This document shows positions 23,033 to 34,905 of a stretch of 64,000 nucleotides of DNA, piece by piece (within the stretch, counting starts at the first letter, position 1; each line of letters starts with the position of its first letter). The notes under the pieces are model-generated. The model made no database searches and was not told the origin of the DNA. It saw nothing but the letters and a program-made list of their open reading frames with translations. Both the position numbers and the translations under genes were made by a program. Location: positions 28,275,807 through 28,339,806 of the forward strand of contig CM018035.1 of NCBI GenBank assembly GCA_008638375.1. Direction: 5' to 3'. Source of the DNA: Nyssa sinensis. Taxonomy: Eukaryota > Streptophyta > Magnoliopsida > Cornales > Nyssaceae.

Positions 23033-23635
23033 TGATATACCATAAAAGAGCAGGCCAATCAGCACTTGACACGTATATCCAACACATGCTCGGCTAACTC
23101 AGCTTTCGCTCAGCCAATGGCTAAGAGCTCGAGCATCCAGATCAGCACAAAAGGTCGGAAGTGGCCAAACATATGCCTCTAGAGCACATATATATCCGGA
23201 TAAGGATCTCAGAGTTAATTACAGGATCCAGACCAACACTCCAGACCTCGTCACCGCCTTAGCGGATGCCGAGCAGGGAATAAGGAGACAATCCTCAACA
23301 CGGAGACAGCCTTCAACAAGGAAACTACCATCTATGATTATCTCTATGCAATACTCCACAAGGTAACTGCAATCTCCGATGATCAAATCCCTACATTCAT
23401 GGCTCCGAATCCTAATCAACTTAGGAAAGCCACAGTCTATAAATTAAACCCTAAAGGTACGCTTTATTTTCATGCTCATTCTTTGGCTTTCAATACAGTC
23501 TTTCAATTCCTTTTACTTACTTAAGCATCGGAACGGCTACCGCCGGAGCCAATCCGGTGGTCCTCTGATCATCTTTCTGAGTGTTCTACAGGTCACAGAG
23601 CCCATACTTATTGTAAGTCGAAAAGTGCAGCATCA
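23033..23635 (+). repeat. Tat-2 3' LTR
   Basis: 603 bp, TG...CA ends, TATA box at 23,437-23,446, followed by the TATAT target duplication. Confidence 0.95.
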
Positions 23636-23999
23636 TATATGTCTTGGAAATAGTGGATGTAGATTTAATTTGATGGATTTGTGGCCACCGAGTGAGGGTG
23701 GGTTGCTTATGAATTATCGCCCATGAATGTTGTGATAATTAGGTGAGAAAAACACTTAGAAAACAAGGGAAGTGATGTCCAAATTTTGGTAAATTAAAGT
23801 GAGAAGTTAAGTGTGTAAAACACTATTTAAATGGGGGAGAAAAGGACTCACTATGGAGGTTTAGAAACATTAGGAAATTGGGTTGAAAATGGGGAAAAAG
23901 TGGCCTTTAAAACTTTGGAAAAAAATCAGAAAATGGAACATTTGGGTTGCAGCCATGAACAGTGTTTCTGCAGAAAACCAGAAAAATCAGACAGCAGCC

Positions 24000-24150
24000 C
24001 ACAGCCCCAGCCGCCGGCAGTCATGCCCACGCCCGTGCGCTCGCGCGCCTGTGAGCCCTGCGCTCGCGCCTGCGCGCACCCCGTGCGCGTGCCGCCTTGC
24101 CCTCCCGCGCCATGCTGCGTGCTGCCATGCCTTGCCTTGTCTGCTACCGC
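24000..24150 (+). other. GC- and CpG-rich island in the E2 LTR
   Basis: About 150 bp dominated by C and G with many CpG (GCGCTCGCGCGCC, TGCGCGCACCCCGTGCGC) inside an otherwise AT-rich LTR. Overlapping open frames here (23,831-24,200) are Pro/Cys/Ala-rich and are explained by composition. No other gene is seen between 23,641 and 24,693. Confidence 0.6.
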
Positions 24151-24698
24151 TTGCTGTCCAGTCCATGGGTAGCCACTGTTTTGGCCATGTTATGACCTAG
24201 ACTCCAAGACCATTTTGAAGCCATTAAATCACATGTTTGACCCAAATTTTTGAATTCATTTTTAGGCCATTATATAAAGCCAAGTTGGGCAATTTATGGG
24301 ACACTTTTTAGTCATAAATCAAGGCCATGTTTGGCCATTTACCTAGACCACTTTAGGTGGGATTTCTGGACCATCTTTGGACCATGCCTTAAGGCATTTT
24401 GGAGCCCTTTTTGGATCATCGTTTTGAGGCTTGTTTAAAGAGATTTTGAACTGTTTTGGAAGTCATTTTCCTATATAACTTAAATCGTTTTAACTATTAA
24501 TTGAGGGGGATATTTAAGTAACCTTCGGAGATCATTTAGTCATGTTAAAATAGCAAGTGTTAAATTTTAATCTTGGGGAAAACTTGAGGAAATATTGCGG
24601 GAGATTTAATTTAAATTTAATTCATTGTCATTTATTTATTTCTTTTCTTTCGTTCGGTGGCTCCCCGGGTTCGCGAAAATCCGGGGCGTGACAAGGAA

Positions 24699-26352
24699 CC
24701 AAGGGTGAGCAAGTGGAGTGAGTAACCAAGAAGACATGCATGCCTTGCTGTCTAAATTCGCTCATATATATATATATATGATATAAAACCTAAATTAATT
24801 AAATTAAATAACGGCGAAATAGCCTGTTGCCCAAATTAAACAAGTTAATAGTGTATTTTTACTATCTTGGACCTTCTGAGTCCAATGGTGAGGTCCCCAA
24901 AAAATAAAGACCCCTAGAAATACTAAAATGACCAAAATACCCCTACTGCTACCCGAACCCAAATGGAATTCCGCGAAAACCTAAACCAACTTTTTTCAGC
25001 ATTCCGGGCTCAATGGTAGAGCCTAAATTAGTATTAGAGATACTTATGATAGCAAGACATAAAATTTGATGAATAGCATTAATTTTGAGACGGATCTATT
25101 GACATATAGGGAACTCGAAAGGGAAAGGCAAGCTCACGGAATACTGACCTAGGACTGCATTTAGAGGTAAGTAAATTCACTTTTTCTTCCATGTGGTGTT
25201 TCCAAAGCCAAGTTTATTCTCTTACTGCCAAACTTGTGCTCTTGAACGTACTTGGTATTATTGTTTCCCACAATGTGATATTGTTCTATCTTGTGGACAT
25301 TGATTGACTGCTATATCATTGTTATCATATTGAACCATGCCTTGAAAGGCCTACTGTTATGTTTCCACTGTATATATGATATTCCATTTTTATACTCTTA
25401 TGGAATCACTATGATCATGATATGTTTATGTGTACCGGATTCGTGCTAAGTCACGATATCCATCTGATGCTTTCTGATCTACTGGAGACCTACGGGTCTA
25501 GTCCGTGAACGGACACTTGTCAATACATTGGAGTTTGGTTTGATTGGAGTTTCCACTAGGGGGTATGTCGGGCCCCAAAAGACCGAGGGCATGCTGAACC
25601 TTGAACACTGTAAATGCATCTCTTTTATGATTGATATGATTTCAATTGTTGAATGACACTATCCCTTATGACTCATTTTATACTAAGATACATTCTTTAT
25701 TGATTTGATTGTGATCGGGTTATTGTGGCAGTACATTTCATGTTGATATATTGTGGTTGAGAGTTCGATATTTATGTTATATCCATTACTCTTGATTGTA
25801 CATTGTGACCCCACTGTCCATTGGCCATTATGGTAACTGATCTCATTGGTTATCGCAGTATCTTACTTCATATGATTGGCTATCATATTCTTATTCATGG
25901 ATTCATATTCTTTTGTGATCACCAATACCAGTGTTGAAGATCTGTATTTACTTGTTGAGCTTTTGTAGCTTATTCCACCTTACTTACCACATTTCAGGTA
26001 GCAACGTTACATGACCCCAGTAGGAGTCTAAGAGCGTAAGAGGACATTTTGAGGAACTGTACCAGTTTATGTTTTAGTTTTCCCATGTATTCACCACCCA
26101 TGGGTGCTGGTTATGTCTGGTTCTTATTTTGATTATTATAGAACCATATTTTGTATTGAACAGACTTCCGCTGATTATTATATTAAAAGACTTCCGCTGA
26201 TTACTGTACTGAAAAACTTCCGCTGATTATTGTTTTAAATTTTTACTACATTTCATATTAGTACTATGATATAGGAATGGAAAAAGTAAGGATGGCCTTA
26301 GGGTTGGCCCTGCGACACGAGATCCGTATAAGGTGGGTTTTGGGTCGTGATA
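24699..26352 (+). repeat. E1 5' LTR, right segment
   Basis: Collinear with 31,698-33,374 of the 3' LTR. It contains three ~27-bp repeats around ACTTCCGCTGATTA (26,163-26,230), a palindrome GTCCGTGAACGGAC (25,501-25,514), a splice-donor-like AGAG/GTAAGTAAA near 25,167, and ends GGGTCGTGATA. Confidence 0.85.
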
Positions 26353-26355
26353 GCT

Positions 26356-26367
26356 TGGTATTAGAGC
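26356..26367 (+). promoter_or_regulatory. Primer binding site of E1 (initiator tRNA-Met type)
   Basis: TGGTATTAGAGC lies four bases after the LTR end and differs by one base from TGGTATCAGAGC, the usual initiator tRNA-Met site. Confidence 0.8.
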
Positions 26368-26919
26368 TATAGGTTTGATTATGAGTAATGGGAGATAGGA
26401 CTAGAATTAGAATTTATAGATAAGACTAACGTTTTATTTTATACGATCATTGCTTATTATCTTACACACTGACTGGTCATCTCATTGGTTATCTTCACTA
26501 GTTATCTTTTATAGACATAGTTAACATGAGGAACAATCTGTTACCTATAGATCGTTTAGAACTAGAGTCGATAGATATAACTGACGTTCTTTAGATAGAT
26601 TTTATACGACCATTGACTATTACCTTATATATTGTTTTGACATCTTACTGGTTATCTTTATAGATATGGTTATCACAAGGAATACATCGATAGTTATGAA
26701 TCGCATAGATCGCTTAGAGTTGGAATCAATAGATAGAACTGATGTCTCTATGACATAGATTTTATGTGAACATTAACTGTCATTTTATGCATTGTCCAGT
26801 TATCTTTATAGACAGGGTTAATGAAAGGAATACCTCGATAGATTGTATGGACTTGGTTAGACCATGAACGAGTAGACTTTTATGGAAATACTTATCAAAA
26901 AAATTATTGTTTTCAGCAA

Positions 26920-27420
26920 TGGTACATACCAGGAATACTCAGACAGGAAATGATCAATTAGACGGAATTGAACGCCTTATGGAAGAGATTCTCAAATCTC
27001 TACCTTAAGTCCAACCCCAACAGTCAACTACGTGCATCGAAGTAGTGGCGCCAGTAAAGATCACCACACAGGGTGAACACGGAATCGTCAAAAGAAGAGT
27101 CAAACATAGGGCGCCCAACCAAAATGGAGGAACAACTAGATACCCAACTCGCCTACAATGCCCCACCTGCAAAGAATCTCACAAGGGGCAATGCCTTAGA
27201 AACACAAAAACTTCCTATTACTGTGGTTAGACTAGACACATTATAAGGAACTGCCCTCAAAAAACCGAAGCTACGACCAGGGCCACACCTACCTCGCCAG
27301 TCTTTGTGACATCAGGGAATGATCAACCTACTACATAGATAGTTACAGGTACCCTTCCAGTTATTTATAACCTGCTTAGCCTTTATGATAACCTTACACA
27401 CTCGATCATGTTTTCATGTG
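26920..27420 (+). pseudogene. gag: E1 gag zinc knuckle and protease remnant
   Basis: The open stretch 27,045-27,230 and its continuation past a TAG encode a Tekay-style double cysteine block: CPTCKESHKGQC, then YYCG, stop, TRHIIRNCPQK. In chromoviruses of this group this is CxxC...H.G.C followed by a CCHC knuckle. About 60 codons further a sequence like TGTLPVIYNLLSLYDNLTHS stands where the protease motif LFDSGATHS is expected, so the catalytic Asp-Ser-Gly has become Asp-Asn-Leu. Multiple stops and lost residues show no function remains. Confidence 0.65.
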
Positions 27421-30020
27421 TTTTCCAAACAAAACTTAGCAAATGAACACTTGGACGATTGATTTACTGATTCTATTACAATGGGAAGTTAGTGTTGGAG
27501 AATGTTAGACAGGAAGGCATGTGAACTCTAGGCTAGTTACTGAACCATTTTTATATTACCATGGGGATCATTGTTTAGAAATGTTAAACATAGAACATGA
27601 GATACAAATCAGGAGCACGGTATTCTCAATGATTAGCCTATACTTGGGAGTTAGGTCTAGTGATATAACAGAAATGACATTTAGAAATCTACACAGATAC
27701 TACGAATTCTTTATGATACTAGGACGACATATGCCCAGTGGACTTAATGAATGGAATTCTACAACACCACTACACCTATCCTACCAAACCTAGTGATATT
27801 GGGAGATGATCGGAGCATTAAGTTAAATTATTAGGTTCAGCTGCTATTAAAGATTTGGTGTTAAAACAGATTTGTAATAAGTAGTTCATGGGAGATGAGA
27901 CTAATGTACTGGTATTACTAATGCCCTAGTAGAGTAAACCCTGACATGATAAATAGACTCGTATATGAACTCTGATCATTGATCTTTTACAGTGAATAGT
28001 TTTGGGAGATGATCGGGCTACTGTACCAGAAGTCACAGGTATTTTTCAGTTGTTTACAAGTGCCCAATATTGTTAAATATTAGCTCTACATATTAATTTA
28101 TAGCTCCAACATTTACTACTAGCTGGACATAGAAACAAAACTCCTAAGTTATATGTTAACTATTCAAATTCCACTAAGAGAATGATTGATGATAGATGTT
28201 ATACATGAAACAGGTAGAGTACGTAACATGGGCAGAAGAGTATTAGATCGACATATTATTATCTCCTAAAATTTTAAAGACCTTGATGAGTAAGTGATTT
28301 CATGACTGGTAAACTTCAAGGAACAATGATAGATTTAAATGCTAAATTTATGATCTTTAGAATAAACTACATACTGTTATGGATACGAATGATTACAGGA
28401 TAGACGAGATAGAATGAATGGCAACTCTTGGAAGAGTCATTATCACGGAATACTATACATTGAAGAAATCATAGTGATATTGAAATTGGTAATCCTTAAT
28501 GATTATTTTATCTTATAGAAGCATGTATTTAATAACTATCGAGTTACGGTTTGATGATTGTTCTATATTGAGGGAGCCATTAAGAATTAAATTACTATAT
28601 CTAGACTATAGACTTGATGTTTATAATTTGACGATCGTTCCATATTGTGAGAGTTATTGAAAATTGAATTTCTATTTACAAATTATGAACTTGATGTTTT
28701 ACGATTAGATGATTGTTCTATACTGTGAGAATTAGTAAGAATTGAATTACGTTCCATAATGAACGCGGAAAATGGTTAGTATTCATTAGAAGATAGAATG
28801 TAACATAGAATTGGAAACATGACGCTTTGAAAAGTCTTGAGTAAGTTATAGATAGACCCTGATAAGGTAAAAGATGAATAAAGTTTTGAAGATATTTACG
28901 AAATAAGCAAGACTGTTAGAATTGACATTATGAAATGTGATGAATTTGATAAGAGACTGATATATAATGAATAAGTGTTAGAAAAGATTTGATAAATGAT
29001 TGTAAAAGACTAGAAGTGTAGTAAATTGTTTAAAGGGATCATGAAATAAAAACGATACATGGAATTGTAGGAAATACTACAGGAATGCTTACAAGTATAG
29101 AAGGAAGTAAAGATCTATGAACAGTAAGGAATTATGAACTATATTGACTTTAGAAAGCTTAAACCATTTGATTGAATCTCAGACGAGATAGGGAGCCTAA
29201 CAGGGATTGACAACAAGTATAGAGGCCTTCAATAGGAAGTACTTTCCTTAGGAAATTAGGAATTAGAGAATTTATGAGTTTTTAGTACTACATCAGTGGA
29301 AAAAGATACCCTTATACTTACTTATGACCGGTTTATATTTTATATTACTTTTACACATTCAAATATGTCCCCTATGTTGATAACTGAATGTAGAGACTGA
29401 ACACCTAGACTATTTGACTCATTGCTTACATAACCGTCAAAGGAACTATCATTGAACCATGTTAGATACAAAACACATGAAATACAGACTAGGGACACAG
29501 ATACTCTTACACAGTTGAATTGAGGTCAAGGAATAATTAGTTGAACGGTAGGCCTATTATAGAGGGAATGACACTTAGGAATCGATATGTACTCTATGAG
29601 TTCCATATGACATTGTTGGAATGATATATACCCCAGATATAATAGTAGACTTAATAGATAGATTTTTAAAACCATGTTTAGGAAATTTCATGATTTTGTC
29701 CACCAAATGATGCCTTAGATTTACGGAGAACTAGGATAACCATAGAAAGGAATTGAGATTCGCGTGAGGATTTCGAAACACACTTGAAATTATAGAAAGA
29801 GTAGTACAATGATTTGATGTGATTGCAAAACTTGATCTGATATGACTGTAAAACTTGATCTGATGTGACTGTAAAACTTGATTTGATGTGACTGTAAAAC
29901 TTGATTCTCAGCAGAATTTTTATCTAGTTAAATGTAAACGCCTATTCACGTTGTACCACGATGTTAGAGAAACCACGGGAACCACCAGAGTTAGAACTGC
30001 TAAGTTTGGGGATAAACTTA
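27421..30020 (+). other. E1 interior, pol beyond recognition
   Basis: AT-rich (poor in long frames) and full of stops. It is where reverse transcriptase, RNase H and integrase should lie. I could not recognise any catalytic motif with confidence. Four copies of a 23-bp unit (GACTGTAAAACTTGATCTGA) occur at about 29,818-29,905. Confidence 0.5.
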
Positions 30021-30038
30021 TTTTTAAGGGAGTAAGAA
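30021..30038 (+). promoter_or_regulatory. Polypurine tract of E1
   Basis: TTTTTAAGGGAGTAAGAA precedes the 3' LTR and matches the usual end of Tekay/Del-type interiors. Confidence 0.7.
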
Positions 30039-31762
30039 TATAATATCCCGACCCAGGATATGGCATGTATACCGAGGTAAACTCGATCGAGTAGAATATC
30101 ACCAATTGTAAACCGAGTTGTTAATCTTTATATCATTGTATTTCATTGGACTGAACGATCTTAAATGTAAATGGTTTATTTTGTACCACTAGTGCCGGGC
30201 GACACCTGAGCAACCCAGGATCAAACCTCGTAATGCATGCACGCACATATTTCCATTCATATGTACATTGAATGGATGCGTAGTATATTTAATATTAGTG
30301 TATGTATACGATTATAGAAATGGGCATAGATGCATAAATATAGATATATAAATAAATGTATAAATTAAGTAAAAATCCAAGTGTATATATATATATAGTA
30401 TTGTGTATATATATACGGTACTATAATGTATGTATGTATATTTCAAAGTGTAAAAGTAAAGAAAGAAAGGAAAAGGGGAGGAAAGGGGGGGACTATGGGT
30501 GTGTGTCACTGTGTGGGTGTGTGTATGTCATTGTGTGTGTCATGTGAAGGTGGTGAAGGCAGCAAGGCTGCCGACACCAAGGTGCAAGTAGGAGGTGTGA
30601 TGTGTGTAAGATATATTATATAATATAGCCGACACCAAGGTGCAAGTAGGAGGTGTGATGTGTGTAAGATATATTATATAATATATATATATATATATAT
30701 ATACACAGTATCAAGTGAATCAAGAAGCAGGAAAGAGAAAAGAAAAAGGTTAAAGAAGGCTACCGAAATAGGGGGTAGAGAGAGAAAGAAAAGAGAGAGA
30801 GATTGAAGGCAGTTAGTTTGTAGTGTATAGGTGCGTGTTATGTTTAAGTAAAAAACATAAAAGAAAGAGAAAAGAAAGAGAATAAAGGGATAATAGAAGC
30901 AAAAAAAAGGGAATACTATCACACGGGAAATCAGAAACAGGTAGGTAAAATTTAGTTTCTATTTTTAAAATATTAAAGCATGAAGTTTAGATTGGATTAT
31001 TGGGTCTTGTAGAGCATGTAAAGGGGATTATATTGCAAGAAAAATCAGTAAAAATGATGTACAAATGAGGGAGAAATGTTGATTTGCAGGTCATGGTGTT
31101 AGATTTGGTTTTTGTGAAATTGGGCTTTAAACTTGAATTTTATGATGGGGAATTAATCCCCTTGAGTGCAGGAAAGAATTTGAAAAAGAAAGAAAGCAAA
31201 ATAGTTAGAGAATCATAGCAAAAAGTGGATCACCGAAAAATCGCAACTTGGCTGTAACTCACTATTTCGACACCCAACAGTAGATGAAAACCAATTTTGA
31301 TAGGATATATGAAATCACCATACGATTACGTATCAAACCATGTTAAATTTGTGCAAAAATCTGATCGGAAATAGTCACCGTTGCCAAAAGGGATGTCGGA
31401 ACCCTACCGGACACCCACCGGAGAAGAAGGAACTGTTTAGGGCCTTGAGTCTAGACCAGTTCGGGTCGGGTTAGATCCGACCCACCCGCGCGTGTTGGAT
31501 GCCCTGAAATTGTGTCGTTTGGATTATGTTTTAAAAAACAGATTGGGTTTGTTTGGACACGAGTATAGGAAATTAATTGAATTAAAGTCAGGAACTGGGA
31601 TAACATTATGCGGATTAGTGGCTTAGCCACTGTTTGGTTTAAAAGAAATGAGAAAAAAAAATAACGGGGGCTGCTGCCCCTGAGACTCGAACAGGGAACC
31701 AAGGGTGAGGGAGTGGAGTGAGTAACCAAGAAGACAGGCACGCGGTGCTGTCTAAATTCGCC

Positions 31763-31797
<35 letters not shown>

Positions 31798-33374
31798 CAT
31801 AAAACCTAAATTAATTAAATTAAATAACGGTGAAATAGCCCGTTGCCTAAATTAAACAAGTTAATAGTGTATTTTTACTATCTTAGACCTTCTGACTCTA
31901 ATGGTGAGGTCCGTGTCGCGAGATGAGGTTCCAAAAAAATTAAGACCCGTAGAAATACTAAAATGACCAAAATATCCCTACTGCTACCCAAACCCAAATG
32001 GAATTCTACGAAAGCCTAAACCGACTTTCTTTGGCATTCCAAGCTCAATGGTAGAGTATAAATTAGTATTAGAGATACTTATGATAGCAAGACATAAAAT
32101 TTGATGAATAACATTAATTCTGAGACGGATCTATTGACATATAGAGAACTCGAAAGGGAAAGGCAAACTCACAGAATACTGACCTAGGACTGCATTTAGA
32201 GGTAAGTAAATTCACTTTCTCTTCTATGTGGTGTTTCCAAAGCTAAGTTTATTTTCTTACTGCCAAACTTGTACTCTTGAACGTACCTGATATTATTGTT
32301 TTCCACAATGTGATATTGTTCTATCTTCTGTACATTGATTTACTGCTATATCATTTTTATCATGTTGAACCATGCCTTCAAAGGCCTACTATTATGTTTC
32401 CACTGTATATATGATATTCCATTTTTATACTCTTATGGAATCACTATGATCATGATATGTTTATGTGTACCGGATTCGTGCTAAGTCACGATATCCATCT
32501 GATGCTTTCTGATCTACTGGAGACCTACGGGTCTAGTCCGTGAACGGACACTTGGTAATACATTGGAGTTTGGTTTGATTGGAGTTTCTACTAGGGGTAT
32601 GTCGGGCCCCAAAAGACCGAGGGCGTGCCGAACCCTGAAGAGTGTAAATGCATCTCTTATATGATTGGTATGATTACAATTGTTGAATGACACTATCCCT
32701 TATGACTTATCTTATACTAAGAGACATTCTTTATTGATTTGATTGTGACCGGGTTATTGTGGCAGTACATTTCATGCTGATATATTGTGGTTGAGAGTTC
32801 CATATTTATGTTATATCTATTACTCTTGATTGTGCATTGTGACCCCACTGTCCATTGGCCATTATGGCAACTGTTCTCATTGGCTATCACGGCATCTTAC
32901 TTCATATGATTGGCTATCATATTCTTATTCATGGATTCATATTCTTTTATGATCACCAATACCAGTGTCGGAGATCTGTATTTACTTGTTGAGCTTTTGT
33001 AGCTCATTTCACCTTTCAAATAGCGACGCTACAAGACCCTAGTAAGTGTTTAAGAGCGTAGGAGGAAATTTTGAGGAACTATACCAGTTTATGTTTTAGT
33101 TCTCCTATGTATTCACCACCCACAGGTGCTAGTTATGTCTGGTTCTTATTTTGATTATTGTAGAACCATATTATTTATTGAACAGACTTTCGTTGATTAT
33201 TGTATTGAAAGACTTTCGCTGATTACTATACCAAAAGACTTCCGCTGATTATTGTTTTAAATTTTTAGTACATTTCATATTAGTACTATGATACAGGAAT
33301 GGCAAAAGTAGGGACGACCTTAGGATCGACCCCGCGACACGAGATCCGCATTGGGTGGGTTTCGGGTCGTGACA
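30039..33374 (+). repeat. E1 3' LTR
   Basis: 3336 bp, starting TATAATATCCCGACCC (ancestral TG decayed to TA) and ending TTCGGGTCGTGACA. It carries a 58-bp tandem duplication (30,570-30,627 and 30,628-30,685) absent from the 5' LTR, AT microsatellites at about 30,678-30,702 and 31,765-31,795, and a tRNA-T-arm-like block near 31,675-31,700 read on the minus strand. Confidence 0.88.
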
Positions 33375-33379
33375 ATTTA

Positions 33380-34188
33380 GGTAAGCCATTCATCGAAAAT
33401 ATTTCATCAAACCTATTAGGATAGCATTCCTTTTAGGAAATTCTTCTATTGCAATATTTCATAAAACCTATTTGGATAGCATTCTTTTAGGTAAGGTATC
33501 TATCTCAAATTCTTCAAATCTGTTAGGATAGCATTCCTTTCAGATAAGCCATCTATTGCAATATCTTATAAATCTGTTAGGATAACATTCCTTTCAAATG
33601 AGTTATCTATCGCAATATCTTATAAATTTGTTAGGGTAGCATTGCTTTCGGATAAGCTGTCTATCGCAGAATCTCATAAAATCTATTAGAATAGCCTTAC
33701 TTTCAGATAAGTCGCCTAAGGACGCAATTTTCATAAAGCATGTTAAGATGGCCTTCCTTTCAGATAGGTCATCTGATTTCACAAAGCCTGTTAGCATAGC
33801 TTTCCTTTCAGATAAGTCATCTGAGGATATAATTTTTATAAAGCCTGTTAGGATGGCCTTCCTTTCAGATAAGTCATCCGAGGATACAATTTTCACAAAA
33901 CCTGTTAGGATAGCCTTTCTTTCAGATAAGTCATTTGAGGACAAAAGTGCACAAACCTATTAGGATAGATTCTCCATTTAGGTGATCCACTTGAAGCATA
34001 ACATTCCTTATTGATCCCTTTCTTTTATTCATAAACTACGTATGATCTCATTCACCTCAGGGTGATACGTAGGAATCTCATATAGAACGAGTCTGACCAC
34101 GTCAATTCACAATCAAAGTCCCAAAATGGGTATCATTTTCTTGCGTTGACATTCGCTTGCTTATAAGCTCTACCAACAAGGGGCTATC
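33380..34188 (+). repeat. 3' interior of a Tat/Ogre-like element with 57-bp repeats
   Basis: Eight or more degenerate copies of a unit near 57 bp (core CCTTTCAGATAAGTCATC, then a GAGGATA spacer) fill 33,400-33,960. Since 57 is a multiple of three, open frames with a 19-residue repeat (DLSERKAILTGF) arise on the minus strand, but earlier units are frame-broken, so a real gene is unlikely. A purine tract (AAGGGGCTA, 34,179-34,187) precedes the LTR. Confidence 0.55.
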
Positions 34189-34299
34189 TGTAAACACCTC
34201 ATTTTGAGACCCTTGATTGTAAGAGTCAGTTTTTTCATTTTTGGAAAGTTATGACAATATGTACCATCTAGGGATACTTTAGTAAGTTCATATTTTCAC

Positions 34300-34905
34300 T
34301 CATAGAGAGCATTTTGGTTATTATGCCCACCAAGGGCATTTTTTATAATTTTTTCAATAGAGGGCATTTCGGTCATTATGCCTACCAATGGTATTTTGGT
34401 CATTTCACCCATTGAGGGAAATTCAGTCATTATGCCCACCAAGCGCATTTTGGTCATTTCGCCGATAGAAAGCATTTTAATCATTATGCATACTGAGGGA
34501 ATTTTTCATCATTTTACCCATTGAGGGCATTTAAGTCATTATGCCCATCGAGGGCATTTTGGTCATTATGCCTACCGAGGGCATTTCGATCATTTTCTCC
34601 ATTGAGGGCATTTTGGTCACTATGCCCATCGAGGACATTTTGGTCAATTTCTCTACTAAGGCATTTTGGTCATTATGCCCACCGAAGGCATTTTGGTCAT
34701 TATGCCCACCGAAGGCATTTTAGTCATTATGCCCACTAAAGGCATTTTGGTCATTTCGCCCATAGAGGCCATTTCAGTCATTTTTCCCACCGAGAGCATT
34801 TTGGTCATTATGCCTACTATGAAAATTTTTGTTTTGACACATTAGGACCCTTGATGGTATTTTGTTCATAGTGCCCACTATGGGCATTTTGGTAAATACT
34901 AGAGG
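34300..34905 (+). repeat. 27-bp tandem array in the Ogre-like LTR
   Basis: About 20 degenerate units around GAGGGCATTTTGGTCATTATG then CCCAC. The unit is nine codons long, which gives spurious open frames on both strands. E8 inserted at its right end; weaker units (GGTATTTTCGTAAT and similar) continue after 39,066. Confidence 0.85.

Larger units (their letters stand above)
6023..23635 (+). mobile_element. Tat-2: complete Tat-type Ty3/gypsy element, coding regions broken, hosting E3
   Basis: Two LTRs (6023-6624 and 23,033-23,635) are flanked by the perfect duplication TATAT (6018-6022 and 23,636-23,640). Without E3 and its duplication the element is 11.6 kb. Order: LTR, primer site, gag, protease, reverse transcriptase, RNase H, second RNase H, integrase, a 62-bp tandem array, two minus-strand genes, polypurine tract, LTR. 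A second RNase H and antisense genes are marks of the plant Tat lineage. The LTRs differ by about 15 substitutions and one single-base indel (counted by eye over ~602 bp), nearly all transitions. Every coding region has stops or frameshifts, so it is non-autonomous now. Confidence 0.93.
4057..24693 (+). mobile_element. E2: solo LTR, 3.0 kb after removing the nested Tat-2
   Basis: It begins TGTAGAGATTTG, ends CCGGGGCGTGACA and is flanked by a perfect 5-bp duplication AGGAA (4052-4056 and 24,694-24,698). Removing Tat-2 and its TATAT duplication leaves 3019 bp with no coding domains, so it is best read as a solo LTR formed by LTR-LTR recombination. Its start resembles the LTR at 42,303 (TGTAAAGATTTG). 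It contains its own TATA box and a strong hairpin near 4500, a GC-rich island near 24,000, and AT-rich sequence otherwise. Confidence 0.85.
2791..33374 (+). mobile_element. E1: decayed Tekay/Del-like chromovirus, interrupted by nested elements
   Basis: Read outward from the nested insertions, E1 consists of 5' LTR (2791-4056 plus 24,699-26,352, its first ~300 bp left of the window), a primer site resembling initiator tRNA-Met, a ruined interior, a polypurine tract and a complete 3' LTR (30,039-33,374). The end of the interior (GGGGATAAAC then TTTTTAAGGGAGTAAGAA before the LTR) matches the typical end of Tekay/Del chromoviruses. Both LTRs share the same order of microsatellites and unique blocks. 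The right target-site candidate is ATTTA at 33,375-33,379; the left one is outside the window. Element ends have decayed from TG/CA to TA/TA in places, which fits great age. Confidence 0.8.

Noticed and set aside
23831..24200. Two overlapping Pro/Cys/Ala-rich frames
   Set aside because: Explained by the GC-rich island; no homologue or codon signal.
34296..34739. Open frames with 9-residue repeats on both strands
   Set aside because: By-product of a 27-bp array in an LTR.
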